Counted from the stretch's first letter, positions 22,382-38,065 are shown. The stretch is DNA of 64,000 bases from Adiantum capillus-veneris (GCA_014529385.2 CM043955.1:151297640-151361639); one strand, 5' to 3'. Numbers and translations: made by a program. The notes: a model not told the origin generated them from the sequence alone.

Positions 22382-25300
22382 TCATCGACACTCTGGGTGT
22401 CGTGCTAGAATCCTGTGGATCCTCTGCCGCAATCTCCGCCGGTGCTGTGTGGCTCCCCTCCTCATTCGCGGTCGTCTCGATCTCCCTAACTCTATAGCTC
22501 GATCAATGAGAGTACCGTTGGTGTGTGTATGGGTGGGAACCGAGTTCTGTGGTGGTGGTGTCCCCTCTGCCTCTGTGGTACTCAGACTGAAGAAATCTGA
22601 GATGCGTCTCTGGGATTGTCTCTGTCTTTGCCCCTTCAATAGAGCGTCTCTATGTCTCTGAATCTCAAGTAGGAATAATCCGAGGCATCTTTGATCCTGA
22701 TATCTCATGAGTCAAAACCATCTCTGAATAGACAATGAAAGCGTCCCCGTATCTCATAGTAGATTGTGCAGTGACATACGTAGTGAAACTCTGTCTCTGG
22801 CTCTGCATGGCATAACTGACATATCCTACTGTCTGCTGGTATGCCTCTGAATCTACCTGTCTCAATCCCAAGCTGGTGTGAAGATGTGCGAATCTGGCCT
22901 ATAGCACATCGTAACCCATGAGATAGATGTGTGTCCATGTAACTGGGCCGTGTGACAAATCCGTCTGTCGTGAGTTGAAGAAGATGCTCTCTATAGAAAA
23001 CCCTCTTCGTACCCAACTCCCGTGATGGCTCTATCCATGTCCTCTTGCTATCAAGCTGGATAAGATCCTGCCGAATGAGTCTAGTAGTCTCCATCCGTGT
23101 AAGAGCCAAGGATGGTGCATCAAGAGAATACTGGAAAGGGGGCAGCCTGTCCATGCTGAAACCATGCCTCTGAAACCATGAGCTCATCTGTGCATACCAA
23201 CATGATGTATCTCCCTGTAATGCCAGCTGTCTGGATGACTCAAGAGCAAGCCTGGCATACCTGTCCCTGGTGGTGTCCCATAAGCTGTGTACAAATGATA
23301 CTGATCTGGTGAGTGCCTCAACCTCCATAGGTGGGGCAGCCAGCTCCGCTCGTATGATGTCATGTGGGACTGAGGCCTTGGCTCTAATCAGCCTAGAAAT
23401 CATAGATATCAGGGGTCTCTCCATATTACTCCATCCAGCATTGTCAATAGACGATCCCCAAACCTGAACCCCGTAGTGCATAACTAAAGTGACCAAAGTA
23501 TCAAAATGCCAGAGCTTTGTTCGAGGTTCCTGGAACTGAACCTGCGAACAAATCCTCTCTAAACCACCTAGGGCTGCATAGGCACGAGTGAATCTAGTGT
23601 TTGCTGCCACTTTCAGTGTGAACCTCGATCCACTAAAGACCACCCCAAGATATGTGTATGCATCAGTGTACTCCATACTGTCCTGCCCATATGTGAAAGT
23701 AGGTGCTGATCTCCTAACCCACTGTGGCGTGGTATTAAATACCATGACCTTGGTTTTACCAAGGTTGACAAACAATCCACTATCCTCTGCAAAACTATGC
23801 AATGCGTCCAAATGTCTCTGCATACCCTCTGGCGAGTCTGATATCAACACGATATCGTCAGCATACAATAAAAGAGGGATCCATGTCCCTACAAGCTGAG
23901 CACCTCTATCTCCCCCTCTGTCAATATAATCAGAGACCCCATCAACATACATACCAAATAAAGTAGAGGACAGTGGGCATCCCTGTTTCACTCCGATAGT
24001 GGAGTGAACTATGTCAGATATCCCCTCTGCTGTGCGTACATGACCCATCACTGAACTGTACAATGCCATTATCCCCCACATCAGCTCTGTGGGTACCCCC
24101 AATTCCATAAGTCGGTGCATCAATCTGGCCCTCGGTACTGTGTCAAAAGCTTTGCGGAAATCCACAAAGCTGTAGTATATCCGTCTACCATGTGCTCGAC
24201 CCTCCTCAATGATAGCTCTGAGTGTAAAGACATGATCTAGTGTGGAGAAACCCCTTCTGAAACCAGCCTGCCCAGGTGCCCGTATGCCCATAATCTCTGC
24301 CCAACTGCTCAGCCTATGCTCGAGGATGGATGCATATGACCGTGCCAATGTGTGTCCTACCATGATAGTACGGTAATTCCCCGGCACTGTGGGGTCTCCT
24401 GTCTTGAAGATAGGTACAATAGTAGATAATCTCCAAGACTCAGGGAAGCCCTCACACATGACACGGTTGAATAGCTGTGCAAGCATCTCTGCCAACAAAT
24501 CCCCAGCATGTATGATGTGCTCTGCTACCAAACCCTCATGATCCTGTGCCCGTCTGGTCTTCATCCTGTCAATGGCCTCCTTTACCATCTCAGTGGTAAA
24601 GAAGGTGCTCGTAGCCGGACATGGCTGTGGTGGGTCTGGTAGTGGTGGTTGTCCAGGTACAGTGTATAAAGATGCTGCATACTGCCCCCATATCTCTGTA
24701 GAAGTAATCACTGGTGGGGTAGACCTCTCATGGAATAGACGCCAAGCCTCTCTTGAATCTCTACTAAGGAAGAGCTGATATAAATCTTGCTCCATCTGGA
24801 CCAAGAAAGCTCGCTTCTTCCGTCGCACTAGTCGTCGTGTAGGAATGCGAGACTGTCTATAGGTGATCACTCCCAATGTAAGCTCCCGCTGTATCTGAGC
24901 TCTCCTCTGTCGACACTCCTCGTCATACCAGCTGTTCTGAGGCATGTGCCCAAAACGACGTCCCTGCCCAGGCTGAGTGTGTGGGTATGCCTCTGTCGTT
25001 GCCCCATGTAATGTCACTGTCAGCATAGATGTGATCTCCTCCACTGTGTATACTGGCTCTGATGTGCATAAAAGCCTATGTATCTCCTCTACATAGACTG
25101 AGTCAGTCTCTGGTGTAAAAGTATAGCGTGGATGTCTATCACCCCGTGAGGCCTGAGATGTATTGTACTCAAAGGAGACTGATAATGTTAAAAGTGCATG
25201 ATCTACTGCTATCCTAACAGGCCTGGGCCCCACTGTGAAATCCTGAATGTGAGAGATAAAGCTCGGATGTGTCAGAACATAGTCTACAGTGCTGGATCCA

Positions 25301-25972
25301 TGTCTGTGTGGAAAACAAGTAAAACCTATAGACAATGGGAAAGTCGTTAAGCCATTCAGTATGGCTAAACTGTGAGTAGTCGTCATCTCTCTCAGGTATC
25401 TCCCATACTCTGTATGCTCTCTGTCGTGTGAGCATCTCTCAAGTCCCATCTCCTCTGGCTCTAGCTCTCTAAGCATCTCCTCTGATGTGTCATAGAAGAC
25501 TGTCTGTGAGCTACCTGTACGGGCATTGAAATCCCTCAAGAGTATGATGTCTCCATCTCTGGAGAACTCCCAGATATCATCATCAAGTACAGAGTAAGGA
25601 GACTGTCCTCTGGGTGAAGCATATATTGAAGTGCTGGGAGGAAAATAGCATATGGCGATGTACAAGAAACGTCCAGTCTCTGCCCTTAGCCTCACCCACA
25701 AGTATCTGGCCTGATCATCTCTCCGAATTATGTGCAGTAGTGGTTGGAGCTCCTCTCTGAAAAGAACTGCTACACCTCCTGATCCTCTAGTCCCATGCGT
25801 AGTTCTGGTGCATGTCCTGCAAGCTGTCTCCCATCTGTATCCTGATATATGCGGCATCAACTGTCCTGGAGCTTGATGAGTCTGAGTAGAAAACAATGTC
25901 TCTGTCTCTGAAGCTGTCCTCAAAGGCACCCACATCAAGTCTATACGAACAATTACAGTTCCAAACCGCCAT
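22382..25972 (-). pseudogene. LINE ORF2: endonuclease, RT, zinc finger
   Basis: This provides both enzymes of target-primed reverse transcription. The frame that continues ORF1 starts WNCNCSYRLDVGAFED, the APE-endonuclease N-terminus, and is soon lost to a small deletion. The main 1097-codon frame (25998-22705) has GGVAVLFRE, DIILLRDFNAR, TVDYVLTHPS and VDHALLT for the endonuclease. The RT follows with FVDFRKAFDTV, GVKQGCPLSSTLF and YADD near residue 714. The finger CQLC...HYVCHC lies near 22790. A deletion of about ten bases just before 22705 shifts the last 108 codons (22708-22382), which end in the basic RRGATQHRRRLRQRI. The endonuclease SDH signature reads VDH here. Translation may depend on readthrough from ORF1. 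Confidence 0.88.
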
Positions 25973-26005
25973 CCTGAGAGTGGTCCCAGAGGTCTCACAC
26001 CGTCA
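25970..26005 (-). promoter_or_regulatory. ORF1/ORF2 junction: in-frame TGA-CGG
   Basis: ORF1 ends with TGA at 26005-26003 and the same frame continues CGG TGT GAG ACC TCT GGG, then ten codons later ATG GCG GTT TGG AAC of the endonuclease. There is no spacer and no frame change. The peptide after the stop (RCETSGTTLRM) is conserved in the two other copies that reach this point. Either UGA readthrough or re-initiation at the downstream ATG could express ORF2. Confidence 0.65.
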
Positions 26006-26872
26006 TGTAGAGTGGTGCTCTGTAATCACTACTCGTCCATTTCTGTAGAAAGCTAACTTTCCCTTCTCCCTTGTTGCTATAATCTCTGGCATGACCTCTC
26101 TCATATGTGCAAGCTGTGAGAGCGTAAGATCATCTCCTAAAAAGATACCTGTTTTCTTGAGGGTTGGCCTCTTCTTTAAAAAGTCTTTCTTTTCTTCCAT
26201 GGAGGGAAAGTGCAAAATGAGAGTCCGTTCTTTTGAACTCTCCCCATTACCTTCACTCTTCTTGCCCACTCTCCAAGCTTGTGTGTGTGAGGGTTTCTCC
26301 AGCCCCATCATGGACATGAGGCTCTTCACCTCTTGGTCGACCTTATCTGAATCTTTTAAGCCGGTCACTCTCACGTTTAGAGCGCGTACCCTTCTTCGTT
26401 GTTCCTCTTCTAGTGTTTTGTTGATGATGTCGGGTGTAGTCGGAATTTCCTTGCCCTTTCCCTCCTTGACAACTTCAATCCATTTTTTAGCCTCATCCAT
26501 TTTCTTTTGCGTTTTGGAGAGAACCTCCACCCACGAGGTCTTCATTTCTCCTTCCTCCTTTATTTCTTTGACTTGTGCTCGTATACTATTCAGCTCGTCA
26601 ATCATTGATGGCTGAATTTCTCCATCTTCAAGGCGTCTTCCCTCTTTGGTTTCATCGAGTTCCTTTCGAAGGGCTGAGATGCTACTTTTTAAAGCTTGAA
26701 TTTCATCCCGGAACTCCTTGCGTTCTAGTTCCCTCGCCTGTTCCTCCCTCTTTTTCCATTCAAGAATTAAATTCTTCTCTTTCTTCCCCTCATCCATGTG
26801 GGCTTTGCATTCTTTCAACTCCTTTTCAATGGCTGTCATCCTCTTGCTTGTGACCATGTAGTGCGCCGCCAT
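26003..26872 (-). CDS. LINE ORF1p, coiled coil plus RNA-binding domain
   Basis: A 289-residue open frame. Residues about 10-150 are highly charged (E/K) with heptad-like spacing, typical of a coiled coil. Residues about 165-289 resemble the L1 ORF1p RRM and C-terminal domain: RRVRALNVRVTGL, HTQAWRVGKK, ILHFPSMEEKKDFLKK, IFLGDDLTLSQLAHM, REKGKLAFYRNGRVVI. ORF1p-type proteins bind the element RNA as multimers and accompany it to the nucleus. The start ATG at 26872 is the first in frame. The frame is undamaged, although this copy's ORF2 is broken. The gene leads straight into ORF2 through one TGA. Confidence 0.85.
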   Translation of the reverse strand: MAAHYMVTSKRMTAIEKELKECKAHMDEGKKEKNLILEWKKREEQARELERKEFRDEIQALKSSISALRKELDETKEGRRLEDGEIQPSMIDELNSIRAQVKEIKEEGEMKTSWVEVLSKTQKKMDEAKKWIEVVKEGKGKEIPTTPDIINKTLEEEQRRRVRALNVRVTGLKDSDKVDQEVKSLMSMMGLEKPSHTQAWRVGKKSEGNGESSKERTLILHFPSMEEKKDFLKKRPTLKKTGIFLGDDLTLSQLAHMREVMPEIIATREKGKLAFYRNGRVVITEHHST

Positions 26873-27224
26873 CTGTCTTGCCTTATTTGTTTCACTTTCT
26901 AAGAGAGAGGAGAGAGCAACCTATATGCACCGCATTATGCATACATGTGTTTCCACATTCAGCCTACATGGCATATATTTGCTTTCTGTACGTGTCAACT
27001 TGCAATATCTGTGAGTTTTGCCGTTTCCAAATTCCTTGCAAATAAATCCCTGCAGGTCTGAAAATACAGGATTTTGAGAATGCGAAAATTCAGAAAATCC
27101 GGAAAAGCCGAGACTGAAAATTCTTGTGGGAATTCCTCCTGGATTTTGAATTTTGCCGGGTGTATGTACCTGCGGGCTGAAAAAAAAAAAAGAAGGAGGG
27201 GGGGGGAAATGTATTTATCTGCGG

Positions 27225-27377
27225 GCGCGCTGGCACAGTAGCAGGTGGGCGGGGGGTGGGGGAATTTGTGTGCTTTGTCACAGCAGCAGGTGGGCGGGGG
27301 GGAATTTTTGCGCGCTGTCACAGCAGCAGGTGGGCGGGGGGGTGGGGGGGGATTTTTGCGCGCTGTCACAGCAGCAG
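27225..27377 (-). repeat. Tandem units in LINE 5' UTR
   Basis: About three and a half units of 42-48 bp start at 27225, 27268, 27310 and 27358. Each contains GTCACAGCAGCAGGTGGGCG, a run of G and ATTTTTGCGCGC on the plus strand. The runs of six or more G make quadruplex formation possible on the plus strand. Tandem 5' monomers act as promoters in some mammalian L1s; here that is inference. Confidence 0.65.
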
Positions 27378-27385
27378 GAGAGAGA

Positions 27386-31829
<4,444 letters not shown>

Positions 31830-31887
<58 letters not shown>
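31830..31887. repeat. (GA)n microsatellite
   Basis: 58-bp GA tract. Confidence 0.97.
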
Positions 31888-31891
<4 letters not shown>

Positions 31892-32092
31892 AAATGAAAT
31901 GAAATGTTATATTAACGTCTTCAAAAGGCCATAGTGACCTATGAGACCAGAAAGTTACAAGGTGGTGGATCTGATACAAAGTCAGAGTAACGAAATAACC
32001 TAACAACAGTACAAAACAAAGATATATACTATGGGATCCTAGATTGGTCGATGTGAGCTAAGCAAAAAACTAAGCAAAAATGTGCGGCTTAT

Positions 32093-35000
32093 CACAAAAA
32101 ATCTAGCATCGATCGTTGGCAAATCTCATCAATTTCCTCCATCGTTAGTAGTCTGACCGGGCGTCGTGCATGCCTGGCTAGCGTGCTCTGAATCTTTTGA
32201 CGTAGCCTCCGTCGGTGCTGTGTAGTCCTTTGCAGCCGTGGGCGCCTGGATTTCCCCAGTTCAATCGCTCGATCAGTGTGCCTCTGGTGTGAGACGAGGG
32301 GGAGCTCTGCTATGGGAGTGGCTCTTGCGGCTGTCCCGTGTCTGCTCTGAAGAAGACTGTGATCCTTCTTTGAGACTGGCTAGCCTCGCCATTCATCAGG
32401 CTCTCTCTGTGTCTGCGCAGCTCGAGCAAGAACAAACCCAGGCATCTCTGATCTTCGTATCCCATTACTCTTGAGAGTGGTCCAAAACCCTCTCTGAACA
32501 AGCAATGGAAGTGGCCTCGTATCTCGTAGTAGACGGGGCAGCGGCATGTATAATGCAGCTCTGTCTCAGGTTCCATGTCACACAAGGGGCATGTCCTGGC
32601 CTCTGCTGGTACTCCACTGTATCTCCCAGTTTCAATCCGCAGCTGGTGAGACGATGTGCGTGATTGGCCAATAGCACATCGTATCCCATGAGACAAGTGG
32701 GTATCCATGTATCTTGGTCTTGTCACAAAACCATCTTCCGTAAGCTGGAGAAGGTGGTCTCTGTAGAAAGCCATCTTCGTGCCCAATTCTTGTGCTGGTT
32801 GTATCCATGTCCTCCTGGTGTCTAGCTGGGTCAGGTCTTGGCGGATGAGCTTGGTGATCTCCGACCGTGTGAGAATGAGAGATGGTACATCCAATGAGTA
32901 CTTGAATGGTGGCAGCCTCTCTATGCTGAACCCATGCGCCTGAAACCATGATGTCATCTCCCCATACCAGCATGTGTATCTCCTTGTATGGCTAATTGTT
33001 GAGAGGACTCAAGTGCTATGCGAGCATATCTGTCTCTGGGAAGTTCCCATGTGCGGTTTATGAAGGAGACTGATCTGGTGAGCGCCTCCACCACTAGTGG
33101 GGGGGCCACTAGCTCTGCTCGGATAATGGCCCGTGGTACTGATGCCTTGGCTCTAATGAGCCGCGAGATCATAGAGACGAGAGGTTTCTCCATGTTCCCC
33201 TATCTGTCCGTGCGACCCAGCCTCTCGTGGTGATCCAAAGAAGGTCCCCATATCTCAGCCCCATAGAGCAATGCTGAAGCCACCAAGGTGTCAAAGAGCC
33301 AAAGCTTCGTCCGGGGCTCCTGAAACTGAACCTGCGAACACATCCTCTCTAATCTACCCAATGCTACGTGGGCTCTAGTCAGTCTGGTCTCTGCTGCTCT
33401 TCTGAGTGAGAATGTAGGTCCGTTGAACACCACTCCAAGGTAAGTGTAAGCGTCTGTGTACTCCACAGTCTCCTGGCCGTATGTGAATGTAGGTGCTGAC
33501 CTCCTGATCCACTGTGGGGTGGTATTAAACACCATAACCTTGGTTTTACCAAGGTTGACAGACAAACCACTTTCGTGGGCAAACGTATGCAGAGTATCCA
33601 GTTGACGTTGCATTCCCTCTGGGGATTCGGAGATGAACACAATATCATCAGCATATAACAGAAGTGGAATCCATGTCACTGCCAGCTGTGCACCTTTATC
33701 CCCATCGCTGTCAATGTAGTCAGAAACCTCATCCACATACATACCGAAAAGAGTAGGAGAGAGCGGGCAGCCCTGCTTCACCCCAATAGTGGAGTGAACC
33801 GGTGTAGAAAGTCCCTCCGGGGTGCGTACATGCCCTACTACTGATCTGTACAATGCCATGATCCCCCAAATGAGCTCTGTGGGTACTCCCATTTCCTGTA
33901 ATCTGCGCATCAATCTAGCTTTGGGTACTGTGTCAAAAGCTTTGCGGAAGTCCACAAAGCTACAATAGATCCGTCGCCCATGAGATCTGCCTTCCTCGAT
34001 GATGGCCCTGAGTGTCAAGATATGGTGAAGAGTAGAGAAGCCTCTCGTGAACCTTGCCTGCCCAGTTGCACGCATTCCTTCCCTCTCTGCCCATCTACTC
34101 AGCTGTTGATCAAGAATGGATGCATACAACCGTGCTAGTGTGTGCTCAATCATAATAGTGCGATAATTCCCAGGCTCCATGGGGTCTCCTGCCTTGAAGA
34201 TAGGTACGATCGTAGATAGGCTCCAAGTGTCCGGTAGGCCCTCACACATGGCACGGTTAAACATAACAGCTAGAAGCTCTGCTAGTAGGTCTTTGGCATG
34301 CATGAAATGCTCAGCGACGACTAAGCCATCATGATCATATGCTCTCCCAGTCCTCGTCCTGTCAATGGCTTTCTTCACCATCTCAGCGGTGAAAAAAGCA
34401 CATGTGTGTGGGCATGGGTCGGGGGGGTTGGGCAGGGGCGGTCGTCCAGGTAGTGTGTACAAGGATGATGCGTACTGACCCCAGGTCTCTGTGGAGGAAA
34501 TAGCAGGGGGGAGACTGCTCATGAAAGAGCCGTCACGCCTCACGCGAGTCCTGACTCAAGAATAGTTGATATAGATCCTGCTCGAGTCGAGCCAAAAAAG
34601 CTCTCTTCTTCCGTCGTACCAGGCGTCGGAAGTCAATATGTGACTGTTTGTGAGTGACATCCCCAAAAAGCACCTCCCTCTGAAGTTTGGCTCTAGTCTG
34701 GCGACTCTCCTCATCGTACGAGTTGTTCTGAGGCATTCTTCCTGATCGTCGGCTTTGCTCAGGCTGGGTGTGTGGGTATGCTTCTGCTGCTGCCTCATGT
34801 AATGTCTGTGTCAGTATGGTAGTTAGCTCCTCCAGAGGTCGCCCCGAGTCCTCAGTGCATAGGCGTCTGTAGATCCTGTCCATGTATACAGAATCCGTCT
34901 CCCGTGTGAATGTGTAGCGAGTAGGGGCAGCTACCCGTGGCCTGTGTGCTACACTGAACTGGAAAGAGATGGTCATCGACACCACAACATGATCTACTGC

Positions 35001-35765
35001 TTTCCCGATCGGTCTGGGCCCAACTGTGAGATCCTGGATACTAGAGATGAGATTCGGCTGTGCCATGACATAGTCCACTGTGCTGGCTCCATGCTTGTGT
35101 GGGAAGCATGTAAAACCTCCCGCAGCAGGAAATCTCTGTAGGCCGTTCAAGATGGCCAATCCATGTGCAGTGCCCATGTCTATCAGGTGTCGCCCATACT
35201 CAGTATATTCCACATCGTGTGATAGTCTGGACAGGCCCGTCTCCATGACATCTAACTCTCTTAGCATCTCCTCTGAAGTATCATAAAACACTGCCTGGTG
35301 ATGGGGAGTCCTAGCATTGAAGTCCCCTAGTATGATAATGTCACCATCCCTAGAGAACTCCCATATGTCATCATCTAAAATAGAGAAAGGGGACTGTCCT
35401 CTGGGTGATGCATAAACTGATGTGCTCGGGGGAAAGTAGCAAATAGCTAGGTAGAGATATCTGCTTGTCTTTGCTTTCAATCTCACCCACATGTACCTAG
35501 CCTGCTCATCCTTGCGGGCTATATGTATCAGTGGCTGCAGATCCTCTCTAAATAACACTGCCACTCCCTCCGAGCCCCCGCCCTCTGTGCTCTGAGCGTG
35601 TCTCCTATCTGTAAGCTGTCTCCCACCTGTATCCACTGATGTGAGGCATGGATTGCCTAGGGGCCTGGTGTGTCTCAGAGTAAAAGATATGTCTCTTCCA
35701 GTAAAGCTATCCTCAAAAGCACCTACATCAAGACGCATAGATCCATTACGGTTCCAGGCAGCCAC
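32093..35765 (-). pseudogene. LINE ORF2, broken
   Basis: Domains in order: APE endonuclease 35765-34900 (WNRNGSMRLDVG, DIIILGDFNAR, TVDYVMAQPN, VDHVVV), RT 34543-33200 (FVDFRKAFDTV, GVKQGCPLSPTLF, YADD near 33645), and the C-terminal finger CPLCDMEPETELHYTCRC near 32580. Defects: TGA in place of the conserved Trp before RLFHE at about 34532, a nearby shift, TAG at 33200, a shift at about 32955, and TAG at 32310. The endonuclease frame is the same frame as ORF1. Here the codon at the usual downstream ATG is GTG (35765). Confidence 0.88.
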
Positions 35766-35798
35766 TTTGAGTGTGGTCCCATAAGTCTCGCACCGTCA
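35765..35798 (-). promoter_or_regulatory. ORF1/ORF2 junction: in-frame TGA-CGG
   Basis: ORF1 stop TGA at 35798-35796 is followed in frame by CGG TGC GAG ACT TAT GGG ACC ACA CTC AAA GTG and the endonuclease. The post-stop peptide RCETYGTTLKV parallels the other copies. Confidence 0.65.
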
Positions 35799-36689
35799 TG
35801 TGGAGCGTCGCTCTAGTATTACCACTTTTCCATCTCGGTAAAAGGCAATCTTGCCTTTTCCCCTTGCCGCTCTAATCTCCGGCATTACTTCCTGCATATG
35901 GGCGATCTGCGAGAGGGTGAGATCATCCCCGAGAAAGATGCCAGTCTCTTTACGAGTTGGTCTTTTCTTCAAGAAGGACTTCTTCGCTTCCATGGAGGGA
36001 AAACGGAGGATGAGTGCTCTTTCTTTTGAGGTTTCTCCACTGCTTTCATTTTTATTTATGTTGCCCACTCTCCATGCCCTTGTGTGCGTTGGCTCATGAA
36101 CCCCCATCAAGGCTGTGAGTTCTTTTACTTCTTCGTCCACATTGCCTTTGTCTTTAAGACCGCAAATTCTCACATGTAAAGCGCGCATCCGTCTCCTTTT
36201 CTCCTCCTCTAGTGTCTGATTAATGATAGTGGGTGTGGACGTGGGCGTTATCTCCTTGCCTTTTCCTTTCTTGGCCACCTTGATCCATTTCTCGGCTTCA
36301 TCCACCTTCTGCTGAGTTTTGGTAAGAACATCCACCCAAGAAGTCGTCATTTCTTTGTGTTGCTCTTCTCCCTCTTTGATGGTCCGTACTTGCTCCTTGA
36401 TTGTGTTGATTTCTTCGATTACTGCGGGTTGCAATTCGCTCTCTTCCAGTGTGTTTCTCGATCGTGCTTCGGCGAGATCTTTCTTGAGCGACGCAATCTC
36501 TGCCTCTTGAGTCGTCACTCGGTCTTCCAGCGTACTTATCTTGCTCTCTTGGATCAGCACGCGTCCTTCGAGCATGTTTATTGTGCCCCAGAGCTTGCGG
36601 TTCATCTTGGTAGTGATCTTCGTCATTTCCTCTTTGCACTTTTGAATGGCATCCTCTAGGGGGTCGGCTTTATCGTTTAGCTTTCTCAT
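35796..36689 (-). CDS. LINE ORF1p
   Basis: 297 residues, open. The N-terminal 150 are a strong coiled-coil candidate (repeated EDAIQKCKEE, LEGRVLIQESKISTLEDRV, IASLKKDLAEA). The C-terminal half has the L1 ORF1p-like pair of domains: RRMRALHVRICGL, HTRAWRVGN, LILRFPSMEAKKSFLKK, IFLGDDLTLSQIAHMQEVMP, RGKGKIAFYRDGKVVI. The N-terminal part differs from the other copies while the C-terminal part is conserved, so the coiled coil evolves fast. The frame ends at TGA-CGG and leads into ORF2. Confidence 0.85.
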   Translation of the reverse strand: MRKLNDKADPLEDAIQKCKEEMTKITTKMNRKLWGTINMLEGRVLIQESKISTLEDRVTTQEAEIASLKKDLAEARSRNTLEESELQPAVIEEINTIKEQVRTIKEGEEQHKEMTTSWVDVLTKTQQKVDEAEKWIKVAKKGKGKEITPTSTPTIINQTLEEEKRRRMRALHVRICGLKDKGNVDEEVKELTALMGVHEPTHTRAWRVGNINKNESSGETSKERALILRFPSMEAKKSFLKKRPTRKETGIFLGDDLTLSQIAHMQEVMPEIRAARGKGKIAFYRDGKVVILERRST

Positions 36690-36847
36690 GCTTGATCGCC
36701 ATCCGCCAAGGGGTCCCTAAACGTACGTGTGCACCCACACTAGCAGCGGGTGCGGTAGCTGGGTGGGTGGGTGGGGGGGGGGGGGGGGGCGTGGGGCGGT
36801 ACGGCAAGGGAGGGGGAGCGATAGAGTGCAGACGAGAGAGAGAGAGA

Positions 36848-37482
36848 AATGAAATGAAATGAAATGTTATATTAACGTCTTCAAAAGGCCAACGTGACCT
36901 ATGAGACCAGAAAGTTACAATGCGGTGTATCTGATACAAAGTCAGATTAACAAAATAAATTAAACTAGGATAACAAAATATAAATACTGCGGGATCCTAA
37001 ATTAAGCAGTACAATGTGAAGACAATATGGGAGGAGAGTAGAGATCCATCTTCATCTTCACTCTCGACGACGAAAGAGTATGGCTTGAATCCTTTGCTGT
37101 AGCCTCCTTCGAAACCGTGTAGCTCCTCTTCTCCATCGGGGTCGTCTAGATCTCCCTAGCTCCAATGCTCAGTCTATGAGAATGCCAATAGTGCGGGTAG
37201 ACCTCTCCACCGTTGGCTGCTCCTCTCCACCGTTGACTGCTCCTCTGTCTGTTCTTCTGGGTGTACAATATCTAGTGTGAAGAAATCTGTGATCTGTCTC
37301 TCGGGATGTCTCTCTTCAGCTCTCCTCAGTAAAGTTTCTCTATGCCTGTGTAACTCAAGTAGATATAGCCCAAGACATCTTTGATCCTCATAACTCATGA
37401 CCCTAGATAGATGCCCAAAACCTTCTCTGAATAGACAATGAAAACGGCCTCGTATCTCATAGTACACTGTGCAATGACATAT
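36848..37482 (-). mobile_element. LINE family 1, 5'-truncated
   Basis: The tail after a short GA (36834-36847), hairpin with loop CGT, 3' UTR and the last part of ORF2 (HCTVYYEIRGRFHCLFREG, LGLYLLELHRHRET) to about 37174, with stops beyond. It is cut within the finger, immediately next to a run of 16 G (37483-37498). Confidence 0.85.
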
Positions 37483-37582
37483 GGGGGGGGGGGGGGGGAG
37501 TATCAAAAAGAAATAAAATGATATACTAGCATCTTCAAAAGGCCAAATTGACCTGTGAGATCAAGCTGATACACCTAGAAGA

Positions 37583-37770
37583 AGGGGGGGGACACCTTAA
37601 AAAATAAAATAAAATAAAATAAAAGAAATTGGGACTTCCTACGCGTAGAAGAAGGGGGGGGACATCCTACGTGTAAAAGGGGGGGGGGGGGGGGGGACAA
37701 CCTACGCATAGAGAAAGGAGGGAGGGACATCCTACGCGTAGAAGAGGTCGGGGGGACACCTTACGCGGGG
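37583..37770. repeat. Minisatellite with CCTACGCGTAG core
   Basis: About six units of roughly 30 bp of the form ACATCCTACGCGTAGAAG followed by A/G and a run of six to nineteen G. The core CTACGCGTAG is a perfect palindrome. An (AAAAT)n stretch interrupts the second unit. Confidence 0.75.
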
Positions 37771-37871
37771 AGCACAGGGGGGTAGAGGAGTGGGAGGGGT
37801 AGGGAGTGGGCCAGCAAGGTGAGGGGGGGGGGTGGCGGACACAGCAGCGCAGAGAGGGGGGGACGGCGTGG

Positions 37872-38065
37872 CGGGGCTGCAGGCGGAGCGAGGGAGGGCA
37901 GGGGCAGGGCAGCAAGCAGCGCGAGGGGAGGCGGCAGCGAGCAGAGGTACGGAGCGGGAGCGCGCAGGGCAGCGAGCAGGGAGGGAGGGCCGGGCTGCAG
38001 GCGGAGCAAGGGAGGGCAGGGGCAGGGCAGCGAGCAGCGCGAGGGGAGGCGGCAGCGAGCAGGGT
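37872..38065. repeat. Direct duplication of G-rich block
   Basis: A block of about 70 bp beginning GGGCTGCAGGCGGAGC at 37876 recurs near 37993 with two or three mismatches, a period of about 118 bp. It is rich in GGGAGGGCAGGGGCAGGG, a quadruplex-prone pattern. Confidence 0.75.

Larger units (their letters stand above)
22133..27377 (-). mobile_element. LINE family 1, near full length
   Basis: A 5.2-kb element in order (minus strand): 5' UTR about 26873-27377 with C-rich tandem units, ORF1 26872-26003, in-frame TGA, ORF2 to 22382, 3' UTR with terminal hairpin and AAATG tail. (GA)n flanks it on the 3' side and a short GAGAGAGA (27378-27385) on the 5' side, where the next LINE begins directly. 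Frameshifts in the endonuclease start and near 22705 make this copy defective. Confidence 0.9.
31888..36833 (-). mobile_element. LINE family 1, full length (subfamily a)
   Basis: A 4.9-kb element with a short 5' UTR (36690-36833, with a run of 17 G at 36773-36789), ORF1, in-frame TGA, ORF2 and 3' UTR. It is bounded by GA tracts on both sides. ORF2 ends with the LTMEEIDEICQR tail of subfamily a. Several stops and shifts disable ORF2. Confidence 0.9.
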
